64,000 bases of DNA, from positions 1 to 64,000 of the forward strand of contig DWWU01000003.1 of the NCBI GenBank assembly GCA_019119555.1. The letters are read 5' to 3'. This stretch comes from Candidatus Fusicatenibacter intestinigallinarum (GTDB lineage: Bacteria; Bacillota; Clostridia; Lachnospirales; Lachnospiraceae). The notes under the pieces were generated by a model. It was given only the letters and a program-made list of their open reading frames with translations, had not been told where the DNA came from and did not search any database. The translations under genes and the position numbers were made by a program. Positions 34,482-41,702 of the stretch are shown piece by piece; the stretch's first letter is position 1, and each line of letters starts with the position of its first letter.

Positions 34482-34531
34482 CTCCGCAGAAATCAGGCAT
34501 AAGATCTGTGCCGGTTTCTGCGGAGCTTTTT
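34482..34531 (+). terminator. Intrinsic terminator after fhs
   Basis: CTCCGCAGAAA (34482-34492) pairs with TTTCTGCGGAG (34515-34525), followed by CTTTTTG. Confidence 0.85.
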
Positions 34532-34604
34532 GTTTTCAGAATTTCGGCCGCATCCTTCCATACTTTAGTTATGTGTCAAAATGTGATTTTATCAGCCCTT
34601 TTTA

Positions 34605-34633
34605 TTGCAAACTTTATAAAAACGGTCTATACT
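34605..34633 (+). promoter_or_regulatory. Promoter of the cell-wall-binding protein gene
   Basis: TTGCAA (34605-34610) and TATACT (34628-34633) with a 17-base spacer, about 100 bases before the chosen start codon. Confidence 0.75.
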
Positions 34634-34735
34634 GACCATTGTATGGGGAAAAGACAGATGAAACGCCTTCTCCGCTGTACAATTGCAGAAAAAAGAGCAG
34701 GAAGGAAAGGAGCACGGAAGAAAAGGGAACGACAA

Positions 34736-37327
34736 ATGAAAAAGAAAAAACTCAATAAAGTATTTGCGGGAGGTCTGCTGTCTGTTGCTGCTGCGGTCTT
34801 TCTGACCGCTGCGGTACCGGCTTTCGGTGCGGGCAGTATACAGAGTGGTTCATCAGATGTAATCTCCGCTTCACAGCAAAGCGAGGGGGCGGAAGAATCC
34901 CCGGCAGTGACTTCGGAACCGGCACAGAGTCCGGAACCTTACCGGGCGTCCGCGGAACCGGACGCTTCCGTGACAGATACACCGGCGCCGGAGGATTCCG
35001 GCGAAGGGGAAGCGCCGGCAGTTCCGGCGCCGGACAATTCCGTTTTCCCGTCGGAACAAGGCCTCACGGATACGGAAAACGATGTCCAGACACTGGACTG
35101 GGCGCCGGGCTGGAATCTGGTAAACGGAAAGTATTATTACTATCTGGACGACGGAACGATGGTCCGGGGGCAATGGCTGAAAGACGGGAATGACTGGTAT
35201 TATCTGAACGATGACGGAACGATGAAGTCCGGGGAATGGTTTAAAGACGGAATCGACTGGTATTATCTCCGTGACTGGGGCGGGATGATGCACGACCAGT
35301 TTTTTACTTATAACGGAGAGATCTATTACTTCCGCAGCTGGGGCGGAATGATGTACGGCATGACGTTCCAGGCCGGCGGAAAAACCTACAGGGCCAACGC
35401 CGACGGAACGCTTGTAACCGGCTGGTCGGAGGAAAACGGAAAGTATTACTATTATAATGCCGACGGATCCCGTTATGAGACGGAGGGCTGGCTGCATCTT
35501 GGAACCACTTATGACACCTATTACTATATCAGTGCGGATGGATCCCGCGTGCAGGGCCAGTGGCTGAAGGACGGAATCGACTGGTATTATCTGAACGATG
35601 ACGGAACGATGAAGTCCGGGGAATGGTTTAAAGATGGAATCGACTGGTACTATCTCCGCGACTGGGGCGGAATGATGTATAACCAGTTCTTTACCTATAA
35701 AGGAAATACTTATTATTTCCGCAGCTGGGGCGGCATGATGTACAGCGGAAGATTCCAGGTCAACGGTAAATGGTATACGGCGGACAGCAGCGGAGTGGTT
35801 TACAGTGAAGGCTGGACACTGATCGACGGAAAGTATTACTATATGCAGGCGGACGGCACCATCTACCGTCAGGAAGGCTGGCTGAACCTGAACGGAAAGT
35901 ATTATTACATAAATGCGGACGGATCCCGCGTGCAGGGTCAGTGGCTGAAAGACGGAATCGACTGGTATTATCTGAACGATGACGGAACGATGAAGTCCGG
36001 GGAATGGTTTAAGGACGGAATCGACTGGTACTACCTCCGTGACTGGGGAGGGATGATGTATAATCAGTTCTTCACCTATCAGGGAGATACCTATTACTTC
36101 CGCAGCTGGGGCGGCATGATGTACGATATGAAGTTCCAGGTGAACGGGAAGACGTACAAGGCCAACAGCGACGGAACGCTGGCGAAAGGCTGGGTGCAGG
36201 AGAGCGGAAAGTATTATTATTACGACACCCAGTGTGCCCTTTACGATACAGAGGGCTGGCTGCATCTTGGAACCGGCTACGATACCTACTATTATATCAG
36301 CGCAGACGGATCCCGCGTGCAGGGTCAGTGGCTGAAAGACGGAATCGACTGGTATTATCTGAACGATGACGGAACAATGAAGTCCGCGGAATGGTTCCAG
36401 GAAGGAAACGACTGGTATTATCTCCGTGAATGGGGCGGCGCCATGCATGATATGCTGTTTTATGACGGGGAAAATACTTATTACTTCGAGAGCGACTGCA
36501 GGATGGCCCGGGGCTGGTATCAGATCGGCGGTTATACTTATTATTTCCGCGACTGGGGCGCCGCGATGAACACCGCCTGGGTGATTGACGGTGTACATTA
36601 TGTGTTTGATTCCCAGGGGCATCTGGTGGAAACTCAGATGGACGCTCAGGTTGGCGTCAGAACGATTAAGAACTTTCTGAAGAACGCGCTTCTTCCGGTA
36701 GGCAATACGCTGTATATCTGGGGAGGCGGTCATGACGATGCAGATGCAAGCCGTTATGGGGTAAATCCACAGTGGAAAAGTTTTTTCGATTCCCAGGATG
36801 AGGACTATAACTATACGCAGCACCGTTATGAGTATGGCAACGGCCTTGACTGTTCCGGGTATGTGGGCTGGGCGGCTCATCAGGTGATGCAGACCTGGGC
36901 GACTACCACATCTACAATTACACCGAAATATTATTACGAAAAGGGCTGGGGCTCTTACGTGGAAAACGATACGTCTATGAAGTTTCAGACCGGAGATGTG
37001 GTGAGTATGAGCGGCCATGTCTGGATCGTTCTCGGCCAGTGCAGCGACGGAAGTATTGTGATACTGCATGCGTCACCCAAGTACGTACAGATCAGCGGAT
37101 CGGTATCGTCGAGCGGAAGTACCAACAGTGAAGCGATTCAGCTGGCGGAGCAATATATGAGCAGATATTATCCTGTGGCGTATGGCCGTTACGGGTGCAA
37201 AGTGGCCAGCAGAAGTTATATGACAGGCGTCAATCACTTTACATGGAGCAGTTCTGTGCTGAGCGATCCGGACGGTTACCGGAACATGAGCCCGGCGCAG
37301 ATTCTTGCGGATCTGTTCGGAGAGTAA
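34736..37327 (+). CDS. Secreted cell-wall-binding-repeat protein with NlpC/P60-like domain
   Basis: The protein has 863 residues. The signal peptide (residues 1-33, MKKKK then hydrophobic, ending PAFGA) is followed by a Ser/Pro/Glu-rich linker (about 35-115) and about 25 tandem ~20-residue aromatic repeats of the choline/glucan-binding type (GKYYYY.., DWYYLNDDGTMKSGEWF). A C-terminal domain (about 640-863) has the Cys of LDCSGYVGW and His of SGHVWIVLG, as in NlpC/P60 endopeptidases. The ATG at MKKKKLN gives a proper signal peptide. It probably binds the cell surface and cleaves peptidoglycan stem peptides. Confidence 0.9.
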   Translation: MKKKKLNKVFAGGLLSVAAAVFLTAAVPAFGAGSIQSGSSDVISASQQSEGAEESPAVTSEPAQSPEPYRASAEPDASVTDTPAPEDSGEGEAPAVPAPDNSVFPSEQGLTDTENDVQTLDWAPGWNLVNGKYYYYLDDGTMVRGQWLKDGNDWYYLNDDGTMKSGEWFKDGIDWYYLRDWGGMMHDQFFTYNGEIYYFRSWGGMMYGMTFQAGGKTYRANADGTLVTGWSEENGKYYYYNADGSRYETEGWLHLGTTYDTYYYISADGSRVQGQWLKDGIDWYYLNDDGTMKSGEWFKDGIDWYYLRDWGGMMYNQFFTYKGNTYYFRSWGGMMYSGRFQVNGKWYTADSSGVVYSEGWTLIDGKYYYMQADGTIYRQEGWLNLNGKYYYINADGSRVQGQWLKDGIDWYYLNDDGTMKSGEWFKDGIDWYYLRDWGGMMYNQFFTYQGDTYYFRSWGGMMYDMKFQVNGKTYKANSDGTLAKGWVQESGKYYYYDTQCALYDTEGWLHLGTGYDTYYYISADGSRVQGQWLKDGIDWYYLNDDGTMKSAEWFQEGNDWYYLREWGGAMHDMLFYDGENTYYFESDCRMARGWYQIGGYTYYFRDWGAAMNTAWVIDGVHYVFDSQGHLVETQMDAQVGVRTIKNFLKNALLPVGNTLYIWGGGHDDADASRYGVNPQWKSFFDSQDEDYNYTQHRYEYGNGLDCSGYVGWAAHQVMQTWATTTSTITPKYYYEKGWGSYVENDTSMKFQTGDVVSMSGHVWIVLGQCSDGSIVILHASPKYVQISGSVSSSGSTNSEAIQLAEQYMSRYYPVAYGRYGCKVASRSYMTGVNHFTWSSSVLSDPDGYRNMSPAQILADLFGE
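35171..36460 (+). repeat. Higher-order ~385-bp repeats inside the wall-binding gene
   Basis: Near-identical blocks starting CAGTGGCTGAAAGACGGAAT or similar begin at about 35171, 35558, 35939 and 36326, periods of 387, 381 and 387 bases. The blocks hold DWYYLNDDGTMKSGEWFKDG followed by the WGGMM motifs. Nucleotide identity is high even at silent positions, pointing to recent duplication or gene conversion. The last block is incomplete and more diverged. Confidence 0.85.
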
Positions 37328-37355
37328 ACATCTTCTGAAAAACAAAGAGAAAAAG

Positions 37356-37383
37356 GTTACAGTTCAGCTGGTTGAACTGTTGC
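37356..37383. repeat. 28-bp palindrome
   Basis: GTTACAGTTCAGC and GTTGAACTGTTGC are the A/T subtype. It lies 28 bases after the wall-binding gene's stop and directly before the terminator. Confidence 0.85.
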
Positions 37384-37384
37384 G

Positions 37385-37426
37385 AAAAGAGGATTTCTGA
37401 CGAAAGCGCCGGAAATCCTCTTTTTT
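37385..37426 (+). terminator. Intrinsic terminator after the wall-binding protein gene
   Basis: AAAAGAGGATTTC (37385-37397) pairs with GAAATCCTCTTTT (37412-37424) and continues as T-rich sequence. Confidence 0.88.
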
Positions 37427-37534
37427 GATTGTATAAATTCTGTTTTTGTTGTAAGCTGGAGTGGGTTTGAAAAGCAACGGAAAACCATTCCTGTGATTCG
37501 GGCGACGCAGTGAACGCGTCAGAAGGAGGTAAAA

Positions 37535-37936
37535 ATGGATTACGGATATCTGCTGGAAGAAGCGCTGAAGGCCAGAAAGGCGGCATATGCCCCCTATTCC
37601 GGGTTTCAGGTGGGAGCGGCGCTGCTTTGTGCGGACGGCAGTATTTATACCGGCTGTAATGTGGAAAATTCGTCTTACGGAGCAGCCTGCTGTGCGGAAC
37701 GCACTGCTTTTTTCAAGGCAGTTTCGGAGGGAAAGAGATCTTTTCGCGCTATTGCGGTAGTGGGAGGAAAAAAGGATGAGGAGGTTCTGGAGGTATGTCC
37801 ACCCTGCGGTATCTGCCGGCAGGTGATGCGGGAATTCTGCGGTTCCGACTTTGCCGTTGTGCTGGGACGCAGCAGTCTGGATTATGATATTTACACATTG
37901 GAGCAGCTGTTTCCCCTGCCTTTCGATACATTTTAA
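37535..37936 (+). CDS. cdd: Cytidine deaminase
   Basis: The 133-residue homotetrameric-type zinc enzyme has a zinc Cys53 and catalytic Glu55 in CCAERTA, and the two other zinc Cys residues in PPCGICRQ. NVENSSYGAACCAE matches the family signature. It deaminates cytidine and deoxycytidine to uridine compounds for salvage. AGGAGGTAAAA precedes the ATG. Next in line are deoC and a nucleoside-type lipoprotein, forming a small pyrimidine-nucleoside salvage group. Confidence 0.95.
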   Translation: MDYGYLLEEALKARKAAYAPYSGFQVGAALLCADGSIYTGCNVENSSYGAACCAERTAFFKAVSEGKRSFRAIAVVGGKKDEEVLEVCPPCGICRQVMREFCGSDFAVVLGRSSLDYDIYTLEQLFPLPFDTF

Positions 37937-37956
37937 ATGGAAGAACAAGAAATTTC

Positions 37957-37985
37957 TTTCCAAATCAGAAGAGATCGCTTATACT
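37957..37985 (+). promoter_or_regulatory. Promoter of deoC
   Basis: TTTCCA (37957-37962) and TATACT (37980-37985) with a 17-base spacer. The palindrome at 38039 lies between it and the start codon. Confidence 0.5.
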
Positions 37986-38038
37986 AAACTGTAGTGCTGC
38001 CGGAGGGAATACGCCGGCAGGGATAAGGATGAGTCAAC

Positions 38039-38066
38039 GTAACCGTTCGGTTGGCGGAACGGTTGC
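38039..38066. repeat. 28-bp palindrome in the deoC leader
   Basis: GTAACCGTTCGGTT and GGCGGAACGGTTGC match the C/G subtype. It lies 28 bases before the deoC start and downstream of the likely promoter. Confidence 0.88.
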
Positions 38067-38094
38067 GGGACAACTGCATCGGAGGAGAGAGAAA

Positions 38095-38784
38095 ATGAAT
38101 GCAACAGACATCTTGCGGCATATAGACCACACGCAGCTGAAGGCGACGGCTTCGTGGGATGATATACAAAAGCTCTGTGAGGAAGCGATACAGTACGGTA
38201 CGGCGTCCGTCTGTATTCCGCCCTGCTATGTAAAACGGGTCAGGGAACGGTTTGGCAGAAAACCGGTGATCTGTACGGTGATCGGGTTCCCTCTGGGATA
38301 TGCCACCACGGGAACAAAGCTGGCGGAGACCCGGGAGGCTCTGGAAAACGGAGCGGACGAATTTGATATGGTGATTAATCTGTCGGATGTAAAGAACGGG
38401 ATGTTCGACCGGGTGGAGGAAGAAATCCGGGCGCTGAAGGAAGCTGTGGGAGAACATATTCTGAAAGTGATCGTCGAAACCTGCTGTCTGACTGAGGAGG
38501 AGAAGATTCGTCTGTGTGGCTGCGTCACGAGAGCTGGTGCGGATTATATCAAGACGTCTACAGGATTCGGGGCAAAGGGCGCGGAGCTTTCCGATATCCT
38601 CCTGTTCCGCAGTCATATCGGTGGGGGTGTGAAGATCAAGGCGGCCGGAGGAATCCGAAGCGTTGAGGATATGGAAGCGTTCCTGGAAGCGGGAGCGGAC
38701 CGGCTGGGCACCAGCAGCGGCATTGCTGTGCTGCGCAGTGCGGGCAGAATGGAGCCGTTACAGAATACAGAAGAGGGGACATGA
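38095..38784 (+). CDS. deoC: Deoxyribose-phosphate aldolase
   Basis: The 229-residue class I aldolase splits deoxyribose-5-phosphate into acetaldehyde and glyceraldehyde-3-phosphate. The Schiff-base Lys is in DYIKTSTGFG and the second active-site Lys in KIKAAGGIRS; DFVINLSDVKNG-type and VIGFPLGY motifs are also present. ATG 38095 follows GGAGGAGAGAG. It shares a transcript with the lipoprotein gene that begins four bases after its stop. Confidence 0.95.
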   Translation: MNATDILRHIDHTQLKATASWDDIQKLCEEAIQYGTASVCIPPCYVKRVRERFGRKPVICTVIGFPLGYATTGTKLAETREALENGADEFDMVINLSDVKNGMFDRVEEEIRALKEAVGEHILKVIVETCCLTEEEKIRLCGCVTRAGADYIKTSTGFGAKGAELSDILLFRSHIGGGVKIKAAGGIRSVEDMEAFLEAGADRLGTSSGIAVLRSAGRMEPLQNTEEGT

Positions 38785-38788
38785 AAAT

Positions 38789-39856
38789 ATGAAGAAAAGG
38801 GGCTTATGCCTGTGTGCGGCGGCTGTCCTGCTTGGAATCTGCGGATGCGGCAGAGAGACGGAACTTCCGGTGACCCTTGCAGTTGTCACCGACGGGGGCA
38901 GCACGGAGGATCAGGCGGTCAATCAGGCGGTCTGGCAGACCGTTCAGGCATACGGGGAAGAGACGGGAGAGGAAACCGGCTGTTACGTTCCGGAGGATAA
39001 GAGCGCGTCAGCCTGCCGTGATGCGATTGATGAGGCCGTAAAGAAAGGCGCGGAAGTGGTCGTCTGCCACGGAGAAGAGGCCGGCGCGGCAGTCTACGAG
39101 GCGCAGAGGGAATACCGGGACGTCCGTTTTCTGCTGCTGGACGCGGAGCCGCATGCCGGCGGAAGCGACAGAGCAAGACTGCGGGGAAACACACGGTGTA
39201 TTCTTTTCGACCGTGAGGAGGCAGGATTTCTCGCAGGCTATGCGGCGGTGAGGGAAGGGTATACCAGCCTTGCCTATTACGGAGGCGCAGACGGAGACAG
39301 AGCGAAGGAGTACGGAGCAGGATTCCTGGAAGGGGCGCAAGAGGCGGCTTCGGAGATGCAGCTGGAGGAAGGCGGCGTACAGATCCGGTATGAAGAAAGA
39401 GGAACGGATGGGGTTTCTCCCGAATTTATGAATGAGACCGAGCAGCTGTACCGGGAGGGATGCCAGGCAATCTTCACGGACGGAAGCGCATTTGAAACAA
39501 TTGTAAGAAAAGCCGCGGAGCTTACCGGCGGAAATGTGCTGGGCGTCGTCACAGATGAATCTCAGAAATCTGCGAATGTTGTGATCAGCGCGGCAAATAA
39601 ATATGAAGAGATTCTGAAGCAGGAGCTGCAGGATGTTGCCGGAGAGTCATTTGACGGAGGAAAAACGGAAACGGCGGGAATCAGAGAAGGAGGGGTCGGA
39701 CTGACGATGGACACTTCCCGGCTGCAGAATTTTACGGAAGATCAGTATCAGGAGATCATCGGAAAAATAGAAGAAGGTCAGATCCAGTTTCGTGGAACAG
39801 AGGTTCTGGAACACACGGATGATCTGCAGCTGCTTCAGCTTCAGACTGATGGATAA
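38789..39856 (+). CDS. BMP/PnrA-like nucleoside-binding lipoprotein
   Basis: The 355-residue lipoprotein has a signal ending at Cys in LLGICGCG (about residue 19-21). The rest resembles the basic-membrane-protein/PnrA periplasmic-binding family (a substrate-binding fold with EEAGFLAGYAAVREGYTSLAYYGG and a GNVLGVVTDESQ segment), whose members bind purine nucleosides. The start overlaps the deoC end region, so the two are probably cotranscribed. No ABC ATPase or permease follows, so it must work with proteins encoded elsewhere or act as an orphan sensor. Confidence 0.8.
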   Translation: MKKRGLCLCAAAVLLGICGCGRETELPVTLAVVTDGGSTEDQAVNQAVWQTVQAYGEETGEETGCYVPEDKSASACRDAIDEAVKKGAEVVVCHGEEAGAAVYEAQREYRDVRFLLLDAEPHAGGSDRARLRGNTRCILFDREEAGFLAGYAAVREGYTSLAYYGGADGDRAKEYGAGFLEGAQEAASEMQLEEGGVQIRYEERGTDGVSPEFMNETEQLYREGCQAIFTDGSAFETIVRKAAELTGGNVLGVVTDESQKSANVVISAANKYEEILKQELQDVAGESFDGGKTETAGIREGGVGLTMDTSRLQNFTEDQYQEIIGKIEEGQIQFRGTEVLEHTDDLQLLQLQTDG

Positions 39857-39905
39857 AACGTTAAATTTCCATGGAAATATCTTAAGAAAAAAATCAGATT
39901 GGTGG

Positions 39906-39934
39906 TTGCAACGTTCTTCAAATTGTGCTATTAT
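39906..39934 (+). promoter_or_regulatory. Promoter of the NlpC/P60 gene
   Basis: TTGCAA (39906-39911) and TATTAT (39929-39934) with a 17-base spacer, 86 bases before the start codon. Confidence 0.75.
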
Positions 39935-40019
39935 GTAGTGGAATTGAAAAAAGTGTTTCAAAAATGTTACAGAAAAATAACGTTGATTAATAAGTGTTAA
40001 ACGGGAGTGGATAATAATA

Positions 40020-41321
40020 ATGAGAAAAAAAATCCTTGCTCTGATGCTGACAGTGATGATCGGAAGTGCGCAGGTGATGACCGTCAGCGCAGCAAAGTCA
40101 ACCGACGAGCTGGAGCAGCAGAAAGCACAGACAACCGCACAGTTAAACGAGACACAGGATTCCATCAATGATCTGGAGAGCAAGAAGGAAGCAATCACCA
40201 ATCAGATCGGCGAGCTGGATGCACAGCTGGTTGTAACGATGGCGGCTGTGGAAACTCTGAAGACTGATATTGCAAACAAGCAGACGGAAATCGAGGAGAC
40301 ACAGCAGAAACTGGAAGCAGCACAGCAGGATCAGGCAGAGCAGTATGAGGCTCTGAAAAGCAGAATTCAGTATTTGTATGAGAACGGCGGAAATACCGCG
40401 TGGGCGTCTCTGCTTCTCTCCGGAGAGGATTTATCAGAGATCCTGAACCAGGCGGAGTATACACAGAAGATGTACGACTATGACCGTGAGTGTCTGGAGA
40501 AATACATGGAGATCACTCAGCAGGTCAGCGATTACAGCGACCAGCTGGCAACGGAAAAGGCAGAGCTTGAGGCAAGCGAGGCAGAGCAGGAAGCGCAGCA
40601 GGCGCAGCTGCAGAATATGCTGGCAGAGAAGAAAGCAACTTCTGCGGATTACGATGCACAGCTCGCGGACATGCAGGCGAAGGCTGCAGAGTATGAGAGT
40701 CTGATCGAAGAGCAGAACGCTCAGATCCAGGCAATTCAGGAGCAGCAGGCTGCAGAGGCGGCTGCACAGGCAGCAGCGGAGGAAGCTGCGAGACAGCAGG
40801 AAGCGGAAGCACAGCAGGCTGCACGGGAAGCGGCGGCTGAATCCAATCGCCAGTCCAGCAGCAACAGCAGCTCTGACACACAGAATTCCAGCAGCAATAC
40901 AAATTCCAATACAAACAGCAACAAGAATAATTCTTCAAAAACAGAAGATACTTCCGATAATGTAAGTCCTTCCAGCGGAACCGGACAGGATGTCGTAAAT
41001 TATGCAGTACAGTTTGTCGGCAATCCGTATGTATGGGGAGGGACAAGCCTGACAAACGGAGCGGACTGTTCCGGATTTATCATGAGTGTATACGCTCACT
41101 TCGGCTACAGCCTGCCGCATTCTTCTTCCGCAATGAGATCTGAGGGAAGAGGAGTGTCCTATGCGGAAGCTCAGCCGGGCGATATTATCTGCTACGACGG
41201 CCATGTGGCGATCTACATGGGCGGCGGACAGATTGTACATGCAAGCAACGCGAAAGACGGTATCAAAATCAGCAGCAATGCAGCGTACCGTACGATTCTT
41301 GCAGTACGCCGGATTGTCTGA
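40020..41321 (+). CDS. Secreted peptidoglycan endopeptidase, coiled-coil plus NlpC/P60
   Basis: The protein has 433 residues. A signal peptide (1-25, ending VSAA) is followed by a long coiled coil (about 28-250, Gln/Glu/Ala-rich), a Ser/Asn linker (about 275-315) and a C-terminal NlpC/P60 domain. That domain has catalytic Cys in ADCSGF, His in YDGHVAIYMG and a third residue in VHASNA. The arrangement resembles PcsB/CwlO, which cut peptidoglycan cross-links for cell separation and are activated by FtsEX. Codon use is GCA/CAG-biased, suggesting high expression. Confidence 0.92.
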   Translation: MRKKILALMLTVMIGSAQVMTVSAAKSTDELEQQKAQTTAQLNETQDSINDLESKKEAITNQIGELDAQLVVTMAAVETLKTDIANKQTEIEETQQKLEAAQQDQAEQYEALKSRIQYLYENGGNTAWASLLLSGEDLSEILNQAEYTQKMYDYDRECLEKYMEITQQVSDYSDQLATEKAELEASEAEQEAQQAQLQNMLAEKKATSADYDAQLADMQAKAAEYESLIEEQNAQIQAIQEQQAAEAAAQAAAEEAARQQEAEAQQAAREAAAESNRQSSSNSSSDTQNSSSNTNSNTNSNKNNSSKTEDTSDNVSPSSGTGQDVVNYAVQFVGNPYVWGGTSLTNGADCSGFIMSVYAHFGYSLPHSSSAMRSEGRGVSYAEAQPGDIICYDGHVAIYMGGGQIVHASNAKDGIKISSNAAYRTILAVRRIV

Positions 41322-41347
41322 TCAGACCGATTACATATCAGACGCAG

Positions 41348-41375
41348 AGAACCATTCAGAGACCGGAATGGCTGC
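41348..41375. repeat. 28-bp palindrome, degenerate with compensated core
   Basis: ACCATTCAGAG and CCGGAATGGCTGC: the usual GTTC/GAAC core is changed to ATTC/GAAT on both arms, keeping pairing and the 12-base spacing. Confidence 0.5.
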
Positions 41376-41408
41376 GGTTGAAATTATATGATTCATAACG
41401 ACAGCAGG

Positions 41409-41448
41409 GAGCTGTACAGTGAAACAAATTCACTGTACAGCTCTTTTT
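41409..41448 (+). terminator. Intrinsic terminator after the NlpC/P60 gene
   Basis: GAGCTGTACAGTGAA (41409-41423) pairs perfectly with TTCACTGTACAGCTC (41429-41443), followed by TTTTT. Confidence 0.9.
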
Positions 41449-41483
41449 ATATAACAGGGAACACGGTTTCCTGTTATATAAAA
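41446..41483 (-). repeat. 21-bp element ACAGGAAAC-N3-GTTCCCTGT, copy B (reverse), in a TATATA stem
   Basis: On the minus strand ACAGGAAAC CGT GTTCCCTGT (41474-41454) is extended by TTTATATA/TATATAAA arms. It overlaps the U-run of the preceding terminator. Its longer form matches 54610-54650. Confidence 0.7.
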
Positions 41484-41702
41484 TCGCCCGTGGGACGCGC
41501 ACGCGTGCGGAGCGGAAAATTTATAGAATTCGTAAGAAAAAAGGAGGAATTTCTTTCGAAAATATTTTGAAATCGTGAGAGATGAATTTAAGAAAAGGCA
41601 TGTAAGATATAGCGTGCAGGATGTGGGATCCGGTCTGGCGCGAAAGAATTTTTCATGACCGGATACCGTGACTGTCGGAGTAAAAAGGAAAGGCCGGGAA
41701 AA

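Noticed and set aside
32689..34500. 603-codon minus-strand frame opposite fhs
   Set aside because: Antisense shadow of a highly biased gene; no motif or start site.
34871..37069. 732-codon minus-strand frame opposite the wall-binding gene
   Set aside because: Its repeats mirror the + strand repeats and it has no family motifs or start signal.
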